NCBI GenBank assembly: GCA_000827325.1
Contig: KN832874.1
Coordinates: 900,067 to 964,066 of the forward strand
Reading direction: 5' to 3'
Source: Oidiodendron maius Zn
Taxonomy: Eukaryota; Ascomycota; Leotiomycetes; Myxotrichaceae
Length of the DNA: 64,000 nt
In this document: positions 34,061 to 44,366 of the stretch, one piece after another
How positions within the stretch are numbered: position 1 is the stretch's first letter
Layout of the letters: the number at the start of each line of letters is the position of its first letter
Notes under the pieces: generated by a model
Told to the model about the DNA's origin: nothing
Database searches by the model: none
Seen by the model: the letters and a program-made list of their open reading frames with translations, nothing else
Translations under genes and position numbers: made by a program

Positions 34061-35113
34061 ATGGGCGCCACGATTGCAGGAAAGAAGGTCGGGCAAGTCG
34101 GCTACGGCATGATGGGTAGGGAAGAGCTGTTCTGCTACATGACCAAATTTGAATTCTAACGCTCACCCAATGCAGGTCTGAGCTGGCGCAGTTCACCAAT
34201 ATCCGACGAGCAAGCAATTCGAGTTTTAAAATCCGCTGTCGATTCAGGGGCCAACCTCTGGAACGGAGGGGAGTTCTACGGAACGCCACAGAGTAACTCC
34301 TTAACGCTTCTCAACAAGTACTTCACATTATATCCAGAAGACGCTGACAAGGTTGTCATTAACATCAAAGGCGCTCTGGGGCCAGATCGCTTACCCGATA
34401 GCAGTGAGCGGAATATTCGACAGAGCATAGATAACTGTTTGAATGCCCTGGCGGGGAAAAAATCTATCGACGTCTTTGAGTGTGCACGAGTGGATCCGAA
34501 CCACCATATCGAGGATACTATCAAAGTACTCGCCGGTCTCGTCAAGGAGGGTAAAATAGGGGCGATCGGTCTCTCAGAGGTTAAAGCGGATACCATATAC
34601 CGCGCACAAAAAGTCCACCCTATTGCATCTGTTGAAGTCGAAGTATCGCTCTGGGCTATGGACATATTTTCGAACGGAGTCGCAAAAGCATGCGCAGAGC
34701 TTGACATTCCGATTTTAGCTTACTCTCCTCTTGGCAGGGGGATGCTTACTGGGAAGCTCAAGAGTCCAGAGGATCTGCCCCAAGGAGATTGGCGAAGATA
34801 TTTGCCACGTTTTATGCCTGGCGCGTTTGAGAAGAACATTGAGCTGGTGAACGCGGTGGGTGCAATAGCCGATAAAAAGGGTTGTACTCGAGCACAACTC
34901 GCGATGGCGTGGCTTAAGTCTCTGAGCGGAAAGGATGGGAATCCAATCATCATCCCTATTCCTGGAACAGGCTCTGAGACGACGCTTCTTGAAAACATGG
35001 CGGACATCCAATTATCTCCGGAAGAGCATTCAGAGATCCGCAGCATTCTGGCAGAGCATACAGTCGTTGGGGGGCGGTACGGTGGAGCGCAGGCGGCTTT
35101 TCTTGAGGGATAA
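34061..35113 (+). CDS. Aldo/keto reductase, pyridoxal-reductase-like (AKR8 type)
   Basis: Two exons (34061-34115, 34176-35113; intron 60 nt) give 330 residues, normal for the superfamily. The barrel shows the start KKVGQVGYGMMGLSW, split by the intron. Next come VDSGANLWNGGEFYG with the catalytic Asp and Tyr, and VVINIKGALG with the catalytic Lys. The fourth position, usually His, reads ECARVDPN, as in pyridoxal reductases. NADPH binding is supported by AYSPLGRGMLTGKL and IPIPGTGSETTLLENM. It would reduce pyridoxal or another small aldehyde in the cytosol. It sits 85 bp from the convergent regulator's stop. Confidence 0.9.
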
Positions 35114-35198
35114 ATCATGAAGACACACTCTTTTGGAAGCATTAGCCATGTAGATCGTAGACCTCTCAAATTACTTCACATTGCCTAAATGTGTCGAC

Positions 35199-37415
35199 CT
35201 ATATCCCGCTTGTCCAAGTCTCATCATAGCAGGCTTGTGTCCAAGAGTCGTTGCCAAAATTTTGCCAAAGCGCGTCTTCAAGGTAGCTAAACGGATCGTC
35301 TGTGGCAAAGTCATCTGTCTCTAGCGGAAATCCTTCATGCTCAATCGGCGGGACATCTTGCCTACGCCCAATGTCGAGTTGCGACTTGTACGCAGACTTT
35401 ATCTTCCGCATCCTCTGCAGGAACCCGTAGAATATGTCTTTCCCCTCAATGCCGAGAACATCTGATTTTCTTTCGCCTATAATACCTTCCAGGCGGTTTA
35501 TCTCGTGGTCCAGTAGTTCCTCCACGCACAGAGCCTTCTGTGCACAATCCCGGCTCCAGCCATTCAAGTCCAGTAGACTCAGTTGACTGGCAACCATAAG
35601 CATCAGACCTGATTGCATCCAGACGGTAAAAGGAAAGTTTTCATAATGGGACCTTGGTGCCAAGTGGTATGCGTCAAAGTATGCCTTTGTAGAACGGAGG
35701 CAGTTGTAGAGGATCTCACAGCGCGTTGTTAGCTCAGGGGGTGATGCGATGTCGTAAAGGCCGTCCTCATATATTAGAACTTCGGCCGCGTGATAATTCA
35801 TTAGAAGCAAGACTGCCAAAGTTAGCATTAATAAGATCACCACCGCAGCAGCCAAGTCTGTTATTGATATCGTCGGGTGCTACAAACCATTATTCCGCAG
35901 ATCCTGCGGCAAGGAGCTCTTGAAATCATTTAACTCTGCTTGTAGCGCCTTCACATATATCGCAACCGGAGCTTTCATCCCCAGCATCCGGTTCCGTTCA
36001 TCGCGGGGGAGAGTCTGGACAATAGTTTCAACTATACGCTGAAGCCGAATTAGATAGACTAGCAGCGCATCATGTCGATACTCGTGGGCGTCTTCCAAAG
36101 CTTGACAGCACCTTTCCATATATGGCGTAAACTGTAGCGTATCGATCCTGCCGCTATCGAGTATTCCTCTATTCAATTAGTTAGTCCATTGATTCAGAAA
36201 ACACAACTGATGTGTGCTCGCGAGATCTTACTTTGACGATATAAAGTAGAAGCATCCAAGAAGTGCTCTCTGCTCTTCTAGAGTGTTTGTGGTGTTCTTG
36301 GTGGCTACTGGCTCTTCTTTGCCAATCAATCCGCTGGAGAATATTTTGCGCCTATCGACTGAATTTTTCGCACGATCTAGACGGAGACTGGTCACAAGAC
36401 CCTTCAGAAGATATAATAGATTTGTCATTTGGGGATTGGTGGTGAACTGATGATGGTTCCTATGCTATTTTTAGCTACAAATATATGAAAGGGGGTGTGA
36501 ACAGACAGACCACGCAGTAAAAAGCAGAAGACTCTGAAGAAGCTCGATATTCTTATCTCCATGTAGCAGCAGACGAGCTGTGAGCTCTTCTAGGAGGGTT
36601 TTACCCAGGGATGCTTGTAGTGAGGTGTTTTGGTTATATGTTATCATAATAATTACCCTCCAAAGAAGAGGTTTCTCTTTTTCCAGATCGCTTGTAGTCC
36701 ATGATAGTGGAATAGCAACAAATGGAAAATAAGTCATCGACTGCTCGCGGAATTTGTAAAGTAAGTTCTCTTCAACGCCTTTCTCCAAGTTGATTCCTCC
36801 CTTCTGGTGTGTCTTCTCCATGGCTCCTTTCTTAGTCGTATCTGAGCGTAGAAAGTTACCCTCACTCGACGAACCGTTATTTGTGCTTAGTATTTGCAGA
36901 GGAAGGGTGGCTGAATTCGAATTGCTGTCCATAGGTTGCTGCTGGGTATTTCCTACAACTAGAGAATCAAATAATGCACCTTGGGCGCCTGTGGCACGTC
37001 GTACTACTTGCTCCGAATTATTTGAGAGGAATGGCGAGCGGGAGTTCGAATTACCATGGCCATCACTACCGGGTGGTAGGAGGCTCTCTAGCTTTTCTAC
37101 TTTCTCTTCAAGCTCGGCCACACGTCTATGGGAAGATGTTAGACTCTTTCGGGAAGTGTGAAGCTTCAATGTCACAGACTTTTCCGTTATCTGCCTTGTT
37201 CTTCGTTTGCGAGGCACTGCTGCTCGAGCTGTGCAGTCCTTGTTCAATCGCTCGCACCTATTATAACTTAGTTTCTTGTCACATTCATCGGACTCTCTGG
37301 AGAGATATTACCGATCGCACTTGTCCAAACCCTGAGTTTGAGTACACTTTGCCTTCTGCACGGCGCATTGGTAGCACGCCCTCTTTCGCACTGAACGAGG
37401 TCCAGATTGCTCCAT
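35199..37415 (-). CDS. Zn2Cys6 transcription factor with fungal-specific domain
   Basis: Five exons (37415-37312, 37257-36507, 36464-36232, 36168-35888, 35812-35199; introns 54, 42, 63 and 75 nt) give 660 residues. The zinc cluster spans intron 1: Cys 14, 17 and 24 in exon 1 (ACYQCAVQKAKC), then Cys 33, 36 and 43 (KCDR-CERLNKDC). A leucine-containing coiled coil follows (AELEEKVEKLESLL). The regulatory domain carries TYFPFVAIPLSW and, across the second intron, LLLFTAW, then LNYHAAEVLIY-type helices. The start codon lies outside the longest frame because exon 1 is short. The 42-nt second intron (donor GTCTGT) is the weakest element of the model. Its targets are unknown. Confidence 0.85.
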
Positions 37416-38608
37416 CCTTAAACTTCCACAATATGACTCTACAACTGGGGTGTTATTTAGAATCTTGTCTCGTTGGTTGATAGTACAAAGGCATCTTAGT
37501 GGCTGTTGGTTCCAAGAGAAGACTATAGGTAGGCATGTAGTAGGAAACTCGCTTACCTACTTCCAGACTAAAGAAACGTGACCACTTTCTATCACGTGAG
37601 ATCAGTTGAGATATTGACTGACCACGCACTATAAATTCTTCGAAATGGTGATAATCTTTGACCTCAAGTTCGTTTCATCACGCACAGATGACTGCTCGAT
37701 CTTCTTCCCGTCGGATCGTTCGCTCTACCAAGGTATCTGATCTTAAACGAACGGCTTATATGGTCTACATTTTACCTTGTCGATCCGGAATATTCCAAGC
37801 TAAGACCATAAATCCACAGCACGTACACTCTACCTGTTTTTCAAAGGCTAACAAGCTCGTTAGACAGCAGCGCGTAGGGTTGAGCGGGTGGGAGAGTTAT
37901 CCGCACGTTTTTGCTCCCTCCTGCCCCCACCCCTCCCTTTCTGATATTTAGTCCTAACACCCTCCAATCATGGCTTATCCCAGGCCCTATCAGAAGTTTT
38001 TCTATCTTTCACGACAGCGCTACCGCTCCACCGTCTGAGATAAGTCTGGAAATTATATAGTATGCCTCTATAACCGAACTAGCGCTGCCCATGGATAGTG
38101 GCGTGACCATACGCAGAGCGCACCATCCCATAGCGTCCCTGTCACGAAATTTACGGTAGCTCTATCCCAGTCAGCTCTACCCAGCCAGAGCAGAGGAGAG
38201 ATCGGTAGTCAAGGCCCGTACAGGCAACAATGCTAGCCGACTTGAGACCGCCATAAGAATCTACGCCATATTCGAATTCGAGAATGCCAGGTAGTGGCTT
38301 CTTGGACTGCCCCTGGCACTTTCTCTGCCCTTTCGACTTCGTCAAAGTTGGTCGCCGGAGGTGCCGCAACAATGATGCAGCTCCCTCTATTCGTCACATC
38401 TGTCATTGATACATATCCTTAATCAAAATCAGAAGATACAGCAACTCCATCTTATTCTAACATTTATTCTTTAATAAGCGGTTCCTGGTTATACAAATGT
38501 ACTTGTGAAGTTCAGTTTCGACCCGTGTAACAGGACCATTTATACCTCAATATTAAAACTGCGAGAAATAGTGCAGGTAATATCGATGCCGTAATCGTGT
38601 TCCATTGC
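37416..38608. other. Intergenic, no supported gene
   Basis: This 1.2-kb stretch lies between two minus-strand genes. A minus-strand ATG at 38406 opens about 60 codons (MTDVTNRGSCIIVAAPPATN...) that I do not recognise, and another short frame lies at 38151-38372. The plus-strand frame at 37658-37951 also lacks a domain. None is called. Confidence 0.4.
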
Positions 38609-40108
38609 CTAATCTAAGCCTTCCAAGAGTTTCGGTAAGACGGTGTCTGTGAAAGCCCAAACATTACTTGAGTAGTCCGGGCACCAGAGACCTCCCGTGT
38701 ACCACGTATCCTTGTGGCCTTGGAGTGCATACAGATCCTGAACGAACCCGGCTTTCAGCTGCTCGACAGATTGGCCCCATCCGACGCTAGAGTGGTTGGA
38801 GATTGCAACAACCTCTGAAGAAGGGGCACTACTTCCAATGGGTGGGAACGCGCCACCGTCGTAAAGCGTTTTCATCTCCGCTATAATAGCCTCCTTTGCT
38901 TCGCTCTCGCTCAAGTCCTCAGTGCTAAAGAAGATAATCCAGAAGTAGCCCGATGCCCCGTTCCATGTAATACTGAAGCTATATGGTTTCTGTACGCTCG
39001 TCGAGTTGGTAGGAGTTACGAACGACACAGAAGTATCGTCAGGAATCAGATTTGTCTTTAGAACAGCTGTATACACTGTCCCATATGACCAAGTGCTGAA
39101 TACGGCCTTCTCCTGTTCGTCAAGGCCTAATACTGCTAGGTTGTCGATTGATGGTTGAGAGGCCACGAGCAGGCGCTTTGCGGAGACCAGTGTTCTCGCT
39201 CCGGTCTGGAGGTTCTCCACAACTAGGATGATGCCGTCTTCAGATCGATTTGCCTCTACGACAGTGCTAGTGAACACTACATCGTCGCCCAAAAGCTGCT
39301 CTGCATCCCCGTATAGCAAGCTGTTGTTAAAGGGGACGGGGTCGAAGAAGGTGTTATTGAGAAATCCTTCTACAACAGGTGTGCCAAAGTTCTTAACCAC
39401 GAATAGAGTTGGATTCGGTGTGTTGATGTTTTGTCCAGAGACTACGGCAAGGATGGGCGCCATGTCCTCTAAGTTATATTTCGTGACGAAGTCTGAGAAG
39501 GGCAATAGCAGATCCGCCGGGATTTGATCTCCAGGAGGGAAGCTCCAGTATCCAGGAAGAATTATATCATTCCAGGGCACGATAACATCGTAATACTTCT
39601 GGAGCGCGGCGATTGAAGAGTTTAGCGGTGGAGGAGCAGTGGCATTAGTAACAAGTTTGCCGGTGTTCGGATCAACATTGACTGTATCGGACGAGAAGAG
39701 AACGTCAGGTTGAAGCGGGATCCCGAAGCGCTCGAAGAAGGCTTTGGCACCCTTGTAATCGATATAGGACTGAACCCCATAGTTGAATGCTTCGCCGGTC
39801 TCAGGGTCAGTGTAGGTATTAACGTGACCCCCCTGGTTAATAACGTCATCAGCTGTTTGGCCACTCGCCATATTAATCAGAATGCGTACCAAAACGGCCT
39901 CCATCTCGATAAGAAAGACACTTTTCCCATAATCCTCACGGAGACGGACTGCTGCGTACGTGCCGCTAGCACCTCCTCCCAAAATCGCTACATCCGTGTT
40001 CACGACGGGGAGGGGGTAGTGTCCAGCAATGACCGTTCTGGAAAGTGCCAAAGCCCCAAGGATAGTAACCAGAGACCTTCTCCATATCCAAAACTTTGAG
40101 ATAGGCAT
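38609..40108 (-). CDS. Secreted FAD-dependent oxidoreductase (beta-cyclopiazonate dehydrogenase-like)
   Basis: An open frame of 499 codons runs from ATG 40108. I infer a 57-nt intron at 39833-39889 (donor GTACGC, acceptor AACCAG). Its removal gives IEMEAVL-GGHVNTYTDPETG, the conserved FAD-oxidoreductase junction, and leaves 480 residues. A signal peptide or anchor (residues 1-28) precedes the FAD-binding VAILGGGASGTYAAVRL. Several NxS/NxT sites fit secretion. The C-terminal segment WYTGGLWCPDYSSNVWAFTD is like the FAD-facing end of these flavoproteins. The family includes enzymes that oxidatively cyclise secondary metabolites. The substrate here is unknown. Confidence 0.85.
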   Translation of the reverse strand: MPISKFWIWRRSLVTILGALALSRTVIAGHYPLPVVNTDVAILGGGASGTYAAVRLREDYGKSVFLIEMEAVLVRILINMASGQTADDVINQGGHVNTYTDPETGEAFNYGVQSYIDYKGAKAFFERFGIPLQPDVLFSSDTVNVDPNTGKLVTNATAPPPLNSSIAALQKYYDVIVPWNDIILPGYWSFPPGDQIPADLLLPFSDFVTKYNLEDMAPILAVVSGQNINTPNPTLFVVKNFGTPVVEGFLNNTFFDPVPFNNSLLYGDAEQLLGDDVVFTSTVVEANRSEDGIILVVENLQTGARTLVSAKRLLVASQPSIDNLAVLGLDEQEKAVFSTWSYGTVYTAVLKTNLIPDDTSVSFVTPTNSTSVQKPYSFSITWNGASGYFWIIFFSTEDLSESEAKEAIIAEMKTLYDGGAFPPIGSSAPSSEVVAISNHSSVGWGQSVEQLKAGFVQDLYALQGHKDTWYTGGLWCPDYSSNVWAFTDTVLPKLLEGLD

Positions 40109-41088
40109 GGCTAGATATTTTATGCCCCATACGCTAGGTCGACCTATACGATTTGGAAATAAAACAACTTAAAAAAATATATATTCGAGAAACAGGTAAG
40201 AAGATTTTTGAGAACAAGGGAATAAGATGTTCGAGAACGAGGTCATAGTTTTATTTCCCAGCGCCACAAGAAAGCCAATTAAGTAGCCGCTATACGTAAT
40301 GACACTCATAAGCACATGTTACGCTAGTTGACTGTAGCGGTGAATCTTTTCCGGGCTGTGCTGGAGCCGAAGCCAAGTACACACTTCTTATCTACTTGCA
40401 AGGTTGCATTTATAGGCACTGGCCTGCGTCACTATACTGTAGACTTGCATGCGTCTCTTACTAAAGTGCCCGTGCCCTAGCAGTAAACGCGATTGCTCTC
40501 GCTTCCTTGTTTTACTCATCATTGCTAACACTCTCGCCTTGTTGTCAACCCCATCCGCTACTAGGGAGAAACTCTACCAGAGTATCCAATAGCGACACGC
40601 TAGACTAGAACTTAGGGGGTACTGTTGTATTGTCATTGAAGCTTAGGGAACCCAACTTTTGCGGGGTTTCCTGCGATGCTATAAAGTCTCACCGGTTTTT
40701 CCGAGTTCCCCGCTGGGTAAAAGCACCGGCTAAATTATCATTAATGTACTAACAGTCAGAACGGTTTGATCATATTCTATATATTTGTAGAGATGACGTT
40801 GGGTTGGTGATGTTCGATAAACTATAAGGCTGAATTACTAGTTACATGTAATAGGACTAAAGGGAATCAAACCAGCTCTAAATAAGGCCCAAAATCGGCT
40901 CCGAGGATCCTTGTACGTTCAACAGGTCCCGAGAACAGATGCCTCCACCGACTATCTTGATAGGTTAAATGGGGGGTTTGTATTCAAGGCAGCAGGCATT
41001 AGCAGAAGTGTTATATAGGAAGGGCAGGGAGCCATTACAGGCTCTCAAAGGGCCGAAAAGGACCCCCCACCTTTGCGTGCATCATCGT
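40109..41088. other. Intergenic upstream of flavoprotein
   Basis: No gene seen. Contains the second copy of CTTAGGGAACCCAACTT at 40642-40658. A short open frame at 40969-41214 runs into the inverted-repeat element and has no domain. Confidence 0.45.
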
Positions 41089-41724
41089 GCTCAGGTTTGG
41101 CTCAGGCTCTTACATCCACATACCAAAACTTATGTGAGAGCCACATACCTACTCCTTTCAGCCAAAGGTCACACCCCGATTACCTTTTTTGTCCAAAGGC
41201 AGTGCGAAAAGTAGTTAGCATCTGGATTTAGTGACTGATCACTAAATTAATATGGCACTCCCACTAATTCTACAGCATTCTCTCACTAACCTAGCTACCT
41301 AACTCACTATTTAATACCATCTCTACCTAAATAGATTACTATGTAATGCATACTCGCTTCCTGGATACCTAATATATTTACGGTCCATAATCTTTTATTA
41401 ATGAGTACATAATTGCTATATAATTAATAAGTAGCTGATACTATACTGTAAGGAGTATGACTCGTAATATTCGTGTCTATATATTCTAAGTTAGTAAGTA
41501 TAAACTATGATAATTAGTGAGTATAAACTGTAAATTAGTGAGCATTCCCTATAAATTTAGAGAATATCCCACTAAATTTAATGTTGACTAATTTTCGCAC
41601 CACCTTTTGCCGAAAGCGTATTTGTTGTATGACCTTTGCTTGAAAAAGGGTAATTGATAAACAGGTATGTGGATCTTATATAAGCCTCGGTATGTGGATG
41701 AACACAAGCCGTTGGCTCAGAGCT
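41089..41724. mobile_element. Non-coding element with long terminal inverted repeats
   Basis: The left arm (41089-41230) and right arm (41572-41724) are inverted relatives. Both contain, in the same order when the right arm is complemented, CATCCACATACC, then CCACATACCT, CAAAGGTCA, AAAGG, GTGCGAAAA, AGT and ATTTAGTG. The 340-bp core is very AT-rich with repeated TTAGTGAG and TATAAACT words and no open frame. This fits a decayed or non-autonomous DNA transposon. Exact ends and target duplications were not fixed. Confidence 0.65.
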
Positions 41725-42206
41725 CTGTGGCTATCTCAGGCTGAAGCAGTGACTTCCACGTCCAAAGACGGAAGTGGAATTCAGTAGCCAAAATTGTTGT
41801 CTGAGATTATAGTGGAAATATAGAAACCAGGTTACCCCGCATCAGATCCGTCAGGAGATGTGGTAGTGGTCGCTAAGATAATTTACTCTCCATATGCATG
41901 ATGGAATGGTCTAATATTAATCTGTTAGTCAGGGACAGGTGCGACCGATACCTCTTACCACGCATGAGTTTGAATATGACCGGTTTTGGAGACTGTAGCA
42001 CAAGGAATTTCATAAACTTACGAACGAAATTGCGCGAATACCTGGAAGTATCTAGGGCTTCCATTATTTATTTATACCTGTACTGTACCTGTAGGCACAG
42101 CGGCTTGCGGCCACACGTGACTTACCTCTACGTATCCCACTTGTGCATGGTGCTACAAGATCTCTTCAAGATATCCATTCTGCTTAATCTAACACGTTGA
42201 ACTAAT
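41725..42206. other. Promoter region of regulator
   Basis: A 100-codon open frame at 41898-42200 lacks recognisable features. The region otherwise contains the promoter of the regulator that starts at 42207. Confidence 0.4.
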
Positions 42207-44220
42207 ATGATGGACGATGCGTCAAAAATATCCAAAGCAAGGGCATGTATGTGCTATTTCCCTCCTGATGTGATGCACCATGTTGTTCAGATGGTCACTG
42301 ACTGGATAGGTAATGAATGTAAGAAGCACAAAGTCCGGTGCGAGAGGAGGCCGGGGGACGCCACATGTGCGAGGTGCCGGAGACATAGTTTTAAGTGTAC
42401 TAGCAATAACTACCTCCAGAGATTTCTCGAAGATGATTCGGAGCAAGAGACCCAACTATTGTTCACTCACGAGAGTAACGGCTGACCCGTTTAGTTGGAA
42501 GAGATCTGCATCAGCAAAGACTTCTCAGCTTCAAGCAGCGGTAGATGATCTCCTTCGACATAGTAATTTACAAGATCTATCACATTATCGACTTTCCCAA
42601 ACTCCATCTTCATCTTACTGCCGACAGGGGCCATCTGGTGGTCTGCCAACGGAAGGGGTAACAATGGCTATGACAAGAGAAAACTCACAAGATCCAGACA
42701 CAGAGCCGGGGTTGATTTCGGCTCCAATGGGGAGCCTGTTTGAAGTCACCAAGTTGCGAAACTTGAGAAGTAATCTCCGGATGCAACTGCACTCAGCCAG
42801 CGGAGTTGAAGATGATGTAATTTCTCGCGGGCTGCTTCCACTAGAAGAGGCCGAGAAACTATTTGAATTCTTCAGTCGGAGGATGAACCATTTCTTGTGG
42901 GGGGGTATTTCGCTAGTTCATTCTGACTTAGCTTCTACTCGGCGATCTTCTTCCCTTCTATCAACAGCAATACTGGTCGTAGCTGCGTTGCACATTCCAG
43001 GAAGGAACGACATATTTGACACCTGTTATGCTACATTCGTTTCAACATTGTCTAGTACAACTTTTCGCCGGTACCATAGTCTAGATGACATAAGAGGTCT
43101 AGCAATCGGTGCATTTTGGCTGTCTGATCTGAGTTGGATGTTATCCGGGCTTGCTGTCAGAATAGCCACCGAGATGGATCTTCATCACAGTTTACGAAAA
43201 CTGCTACGTGGTAAACTCGATCAATTCGACGGCGCACAACTATGGTACTTGCTCTATGTTTGCGATCACCATTTCAGCATCGCATACAACCGGCCCGCTG
43301 TTATTCACGGTAGTGAAGGAATTGCAAACTTCGCAGAATATCTCCAAAATCCGTCCGCTGGACCAGGAGACGTTCGGCTTATTGCTCAAGTTGCACTCTT
43401 TCAAAGTCTTACCAATGCATACTACATGTTTGGAACTGACGTTGAGCAACCATTGAGGGAAGCAGACTTCCGCCTTCTGAGACACTTCAATATCGAGATT
43501 GAAACTTGGAGAATGGAATGGGAACCGCAATCAGGCATGCGTCACACTGTAATCGGCTTAAATGACAGGCTACTAACTAATTATATAGCAGACAATCCTT
43601 ATGTGGGGACGTATCCGTCGAAAGGCGTCGTTCTGCACTATTACTTTGCTATATTTCACTTGAACTCTCTTTCTCTCCGAGCCATTTCATCTGACGCAAA
43701 TCTATCAATAGATCGATGTGAAGCAGCAAACACAGCAATATCATCAGCTATGGCAACGTTGAACATGGTGCTACACGAACCAGATATTCGCAAAGCCCTA
43801 GTTGGAGTGCCTTTGTTCACCCATACAATGGTGGCATTCTCGGCAGTGTTTTTACTCAAGGTTGCGTGGAAATGGGGCTCTGCGCCTCTTAATATTGATC
43901 ATCATCAGGTTTTAGGTCTCGTCCAGGATGTTATAGATGTTTTGTCGAATGTCAAGGCATCTGACAAGCATTTGACGTACCATATTGCCAAGGGGCTCAA
44001 GAAAATGTTGGCGAAATTCAGGTCACGGGAAATTGGTGCGTCTTCAAATTTTGATTTCGCGACGAAGGGGATGGACGTAGTTGAAACGGCCTGCCTACCA
44101 CCAGAATCTGCTTTGCAATCGGTTGAAGGCTTTGGGGTAGATTTTCCGGAGACTTGGAATGAGTTTCCTGTCTCCCTCGACTTTTTCCCAGTCTCCTTTC
44201 CTCAGCTGCCACATGAATAA
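42207..44220 (+). CDS. Zn2Cys6 transcription factor, with a probable GC-AG intron
   Basis: Three exons (42207-42246, 42310-42442, 42495-44220) give 632 residues. Intron 1 (63 nt) joins KARAC to NECKKHKVRC, completing the cluster with Cys 14, 17, 24, 33, 36 and 43. The next reading-frame change cannot be solved with a GT donor without losing the sixth Cys or using an intron of about 34 nt or less. A GC donor (GGA|GCAAGA) with branch CTGAC and acceptor TTTAG gives LEDDSD-WKRSASAKTSQLQ, as in relatives. The fungal_trans domain shows AFWLSDLSWMLSGLAVRIATEMDLHHS. The likely role is activation of a nearby sugar or oxidative pathway. Confidence 0.82.
42443..42494 (+). other. Putative GC-AG intron (52 nt)
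   Basis: Begins GCAAGA after GGA and ends CTGACCCGTTTAG. Phase 2 on both sides. Lies inside the regulator gene 42207-44220. Confidence 0.6.
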
Positions 44221-44366
44221 TGGCATGACTGGTAAATTATTTAAATCCTCTATAAAAGCTCCTTACTGGGATAATATATGTTAATGTAGTAACTAAATAT
44301 AGCACGACCGAATGACGTGACAAAGCCAGGAAAATTTCACTCGAATAATATCATGTAATGTACATA

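Noticed and set aside
37658-38408. Frames at 37658-37951 (+) and 38151-38406 (-) as possible small genes
   Set aside because: No recognisable motif and no consistent exon structure; left as intergenic.
41089-41724. Inverted-repeat element considered as an LTR or virus-like relic
   Set aside because: The repeats are inverted, not direct, and no capsid, polymerase or integrase-like frame is present; a DNA-transposon-type element fits better.
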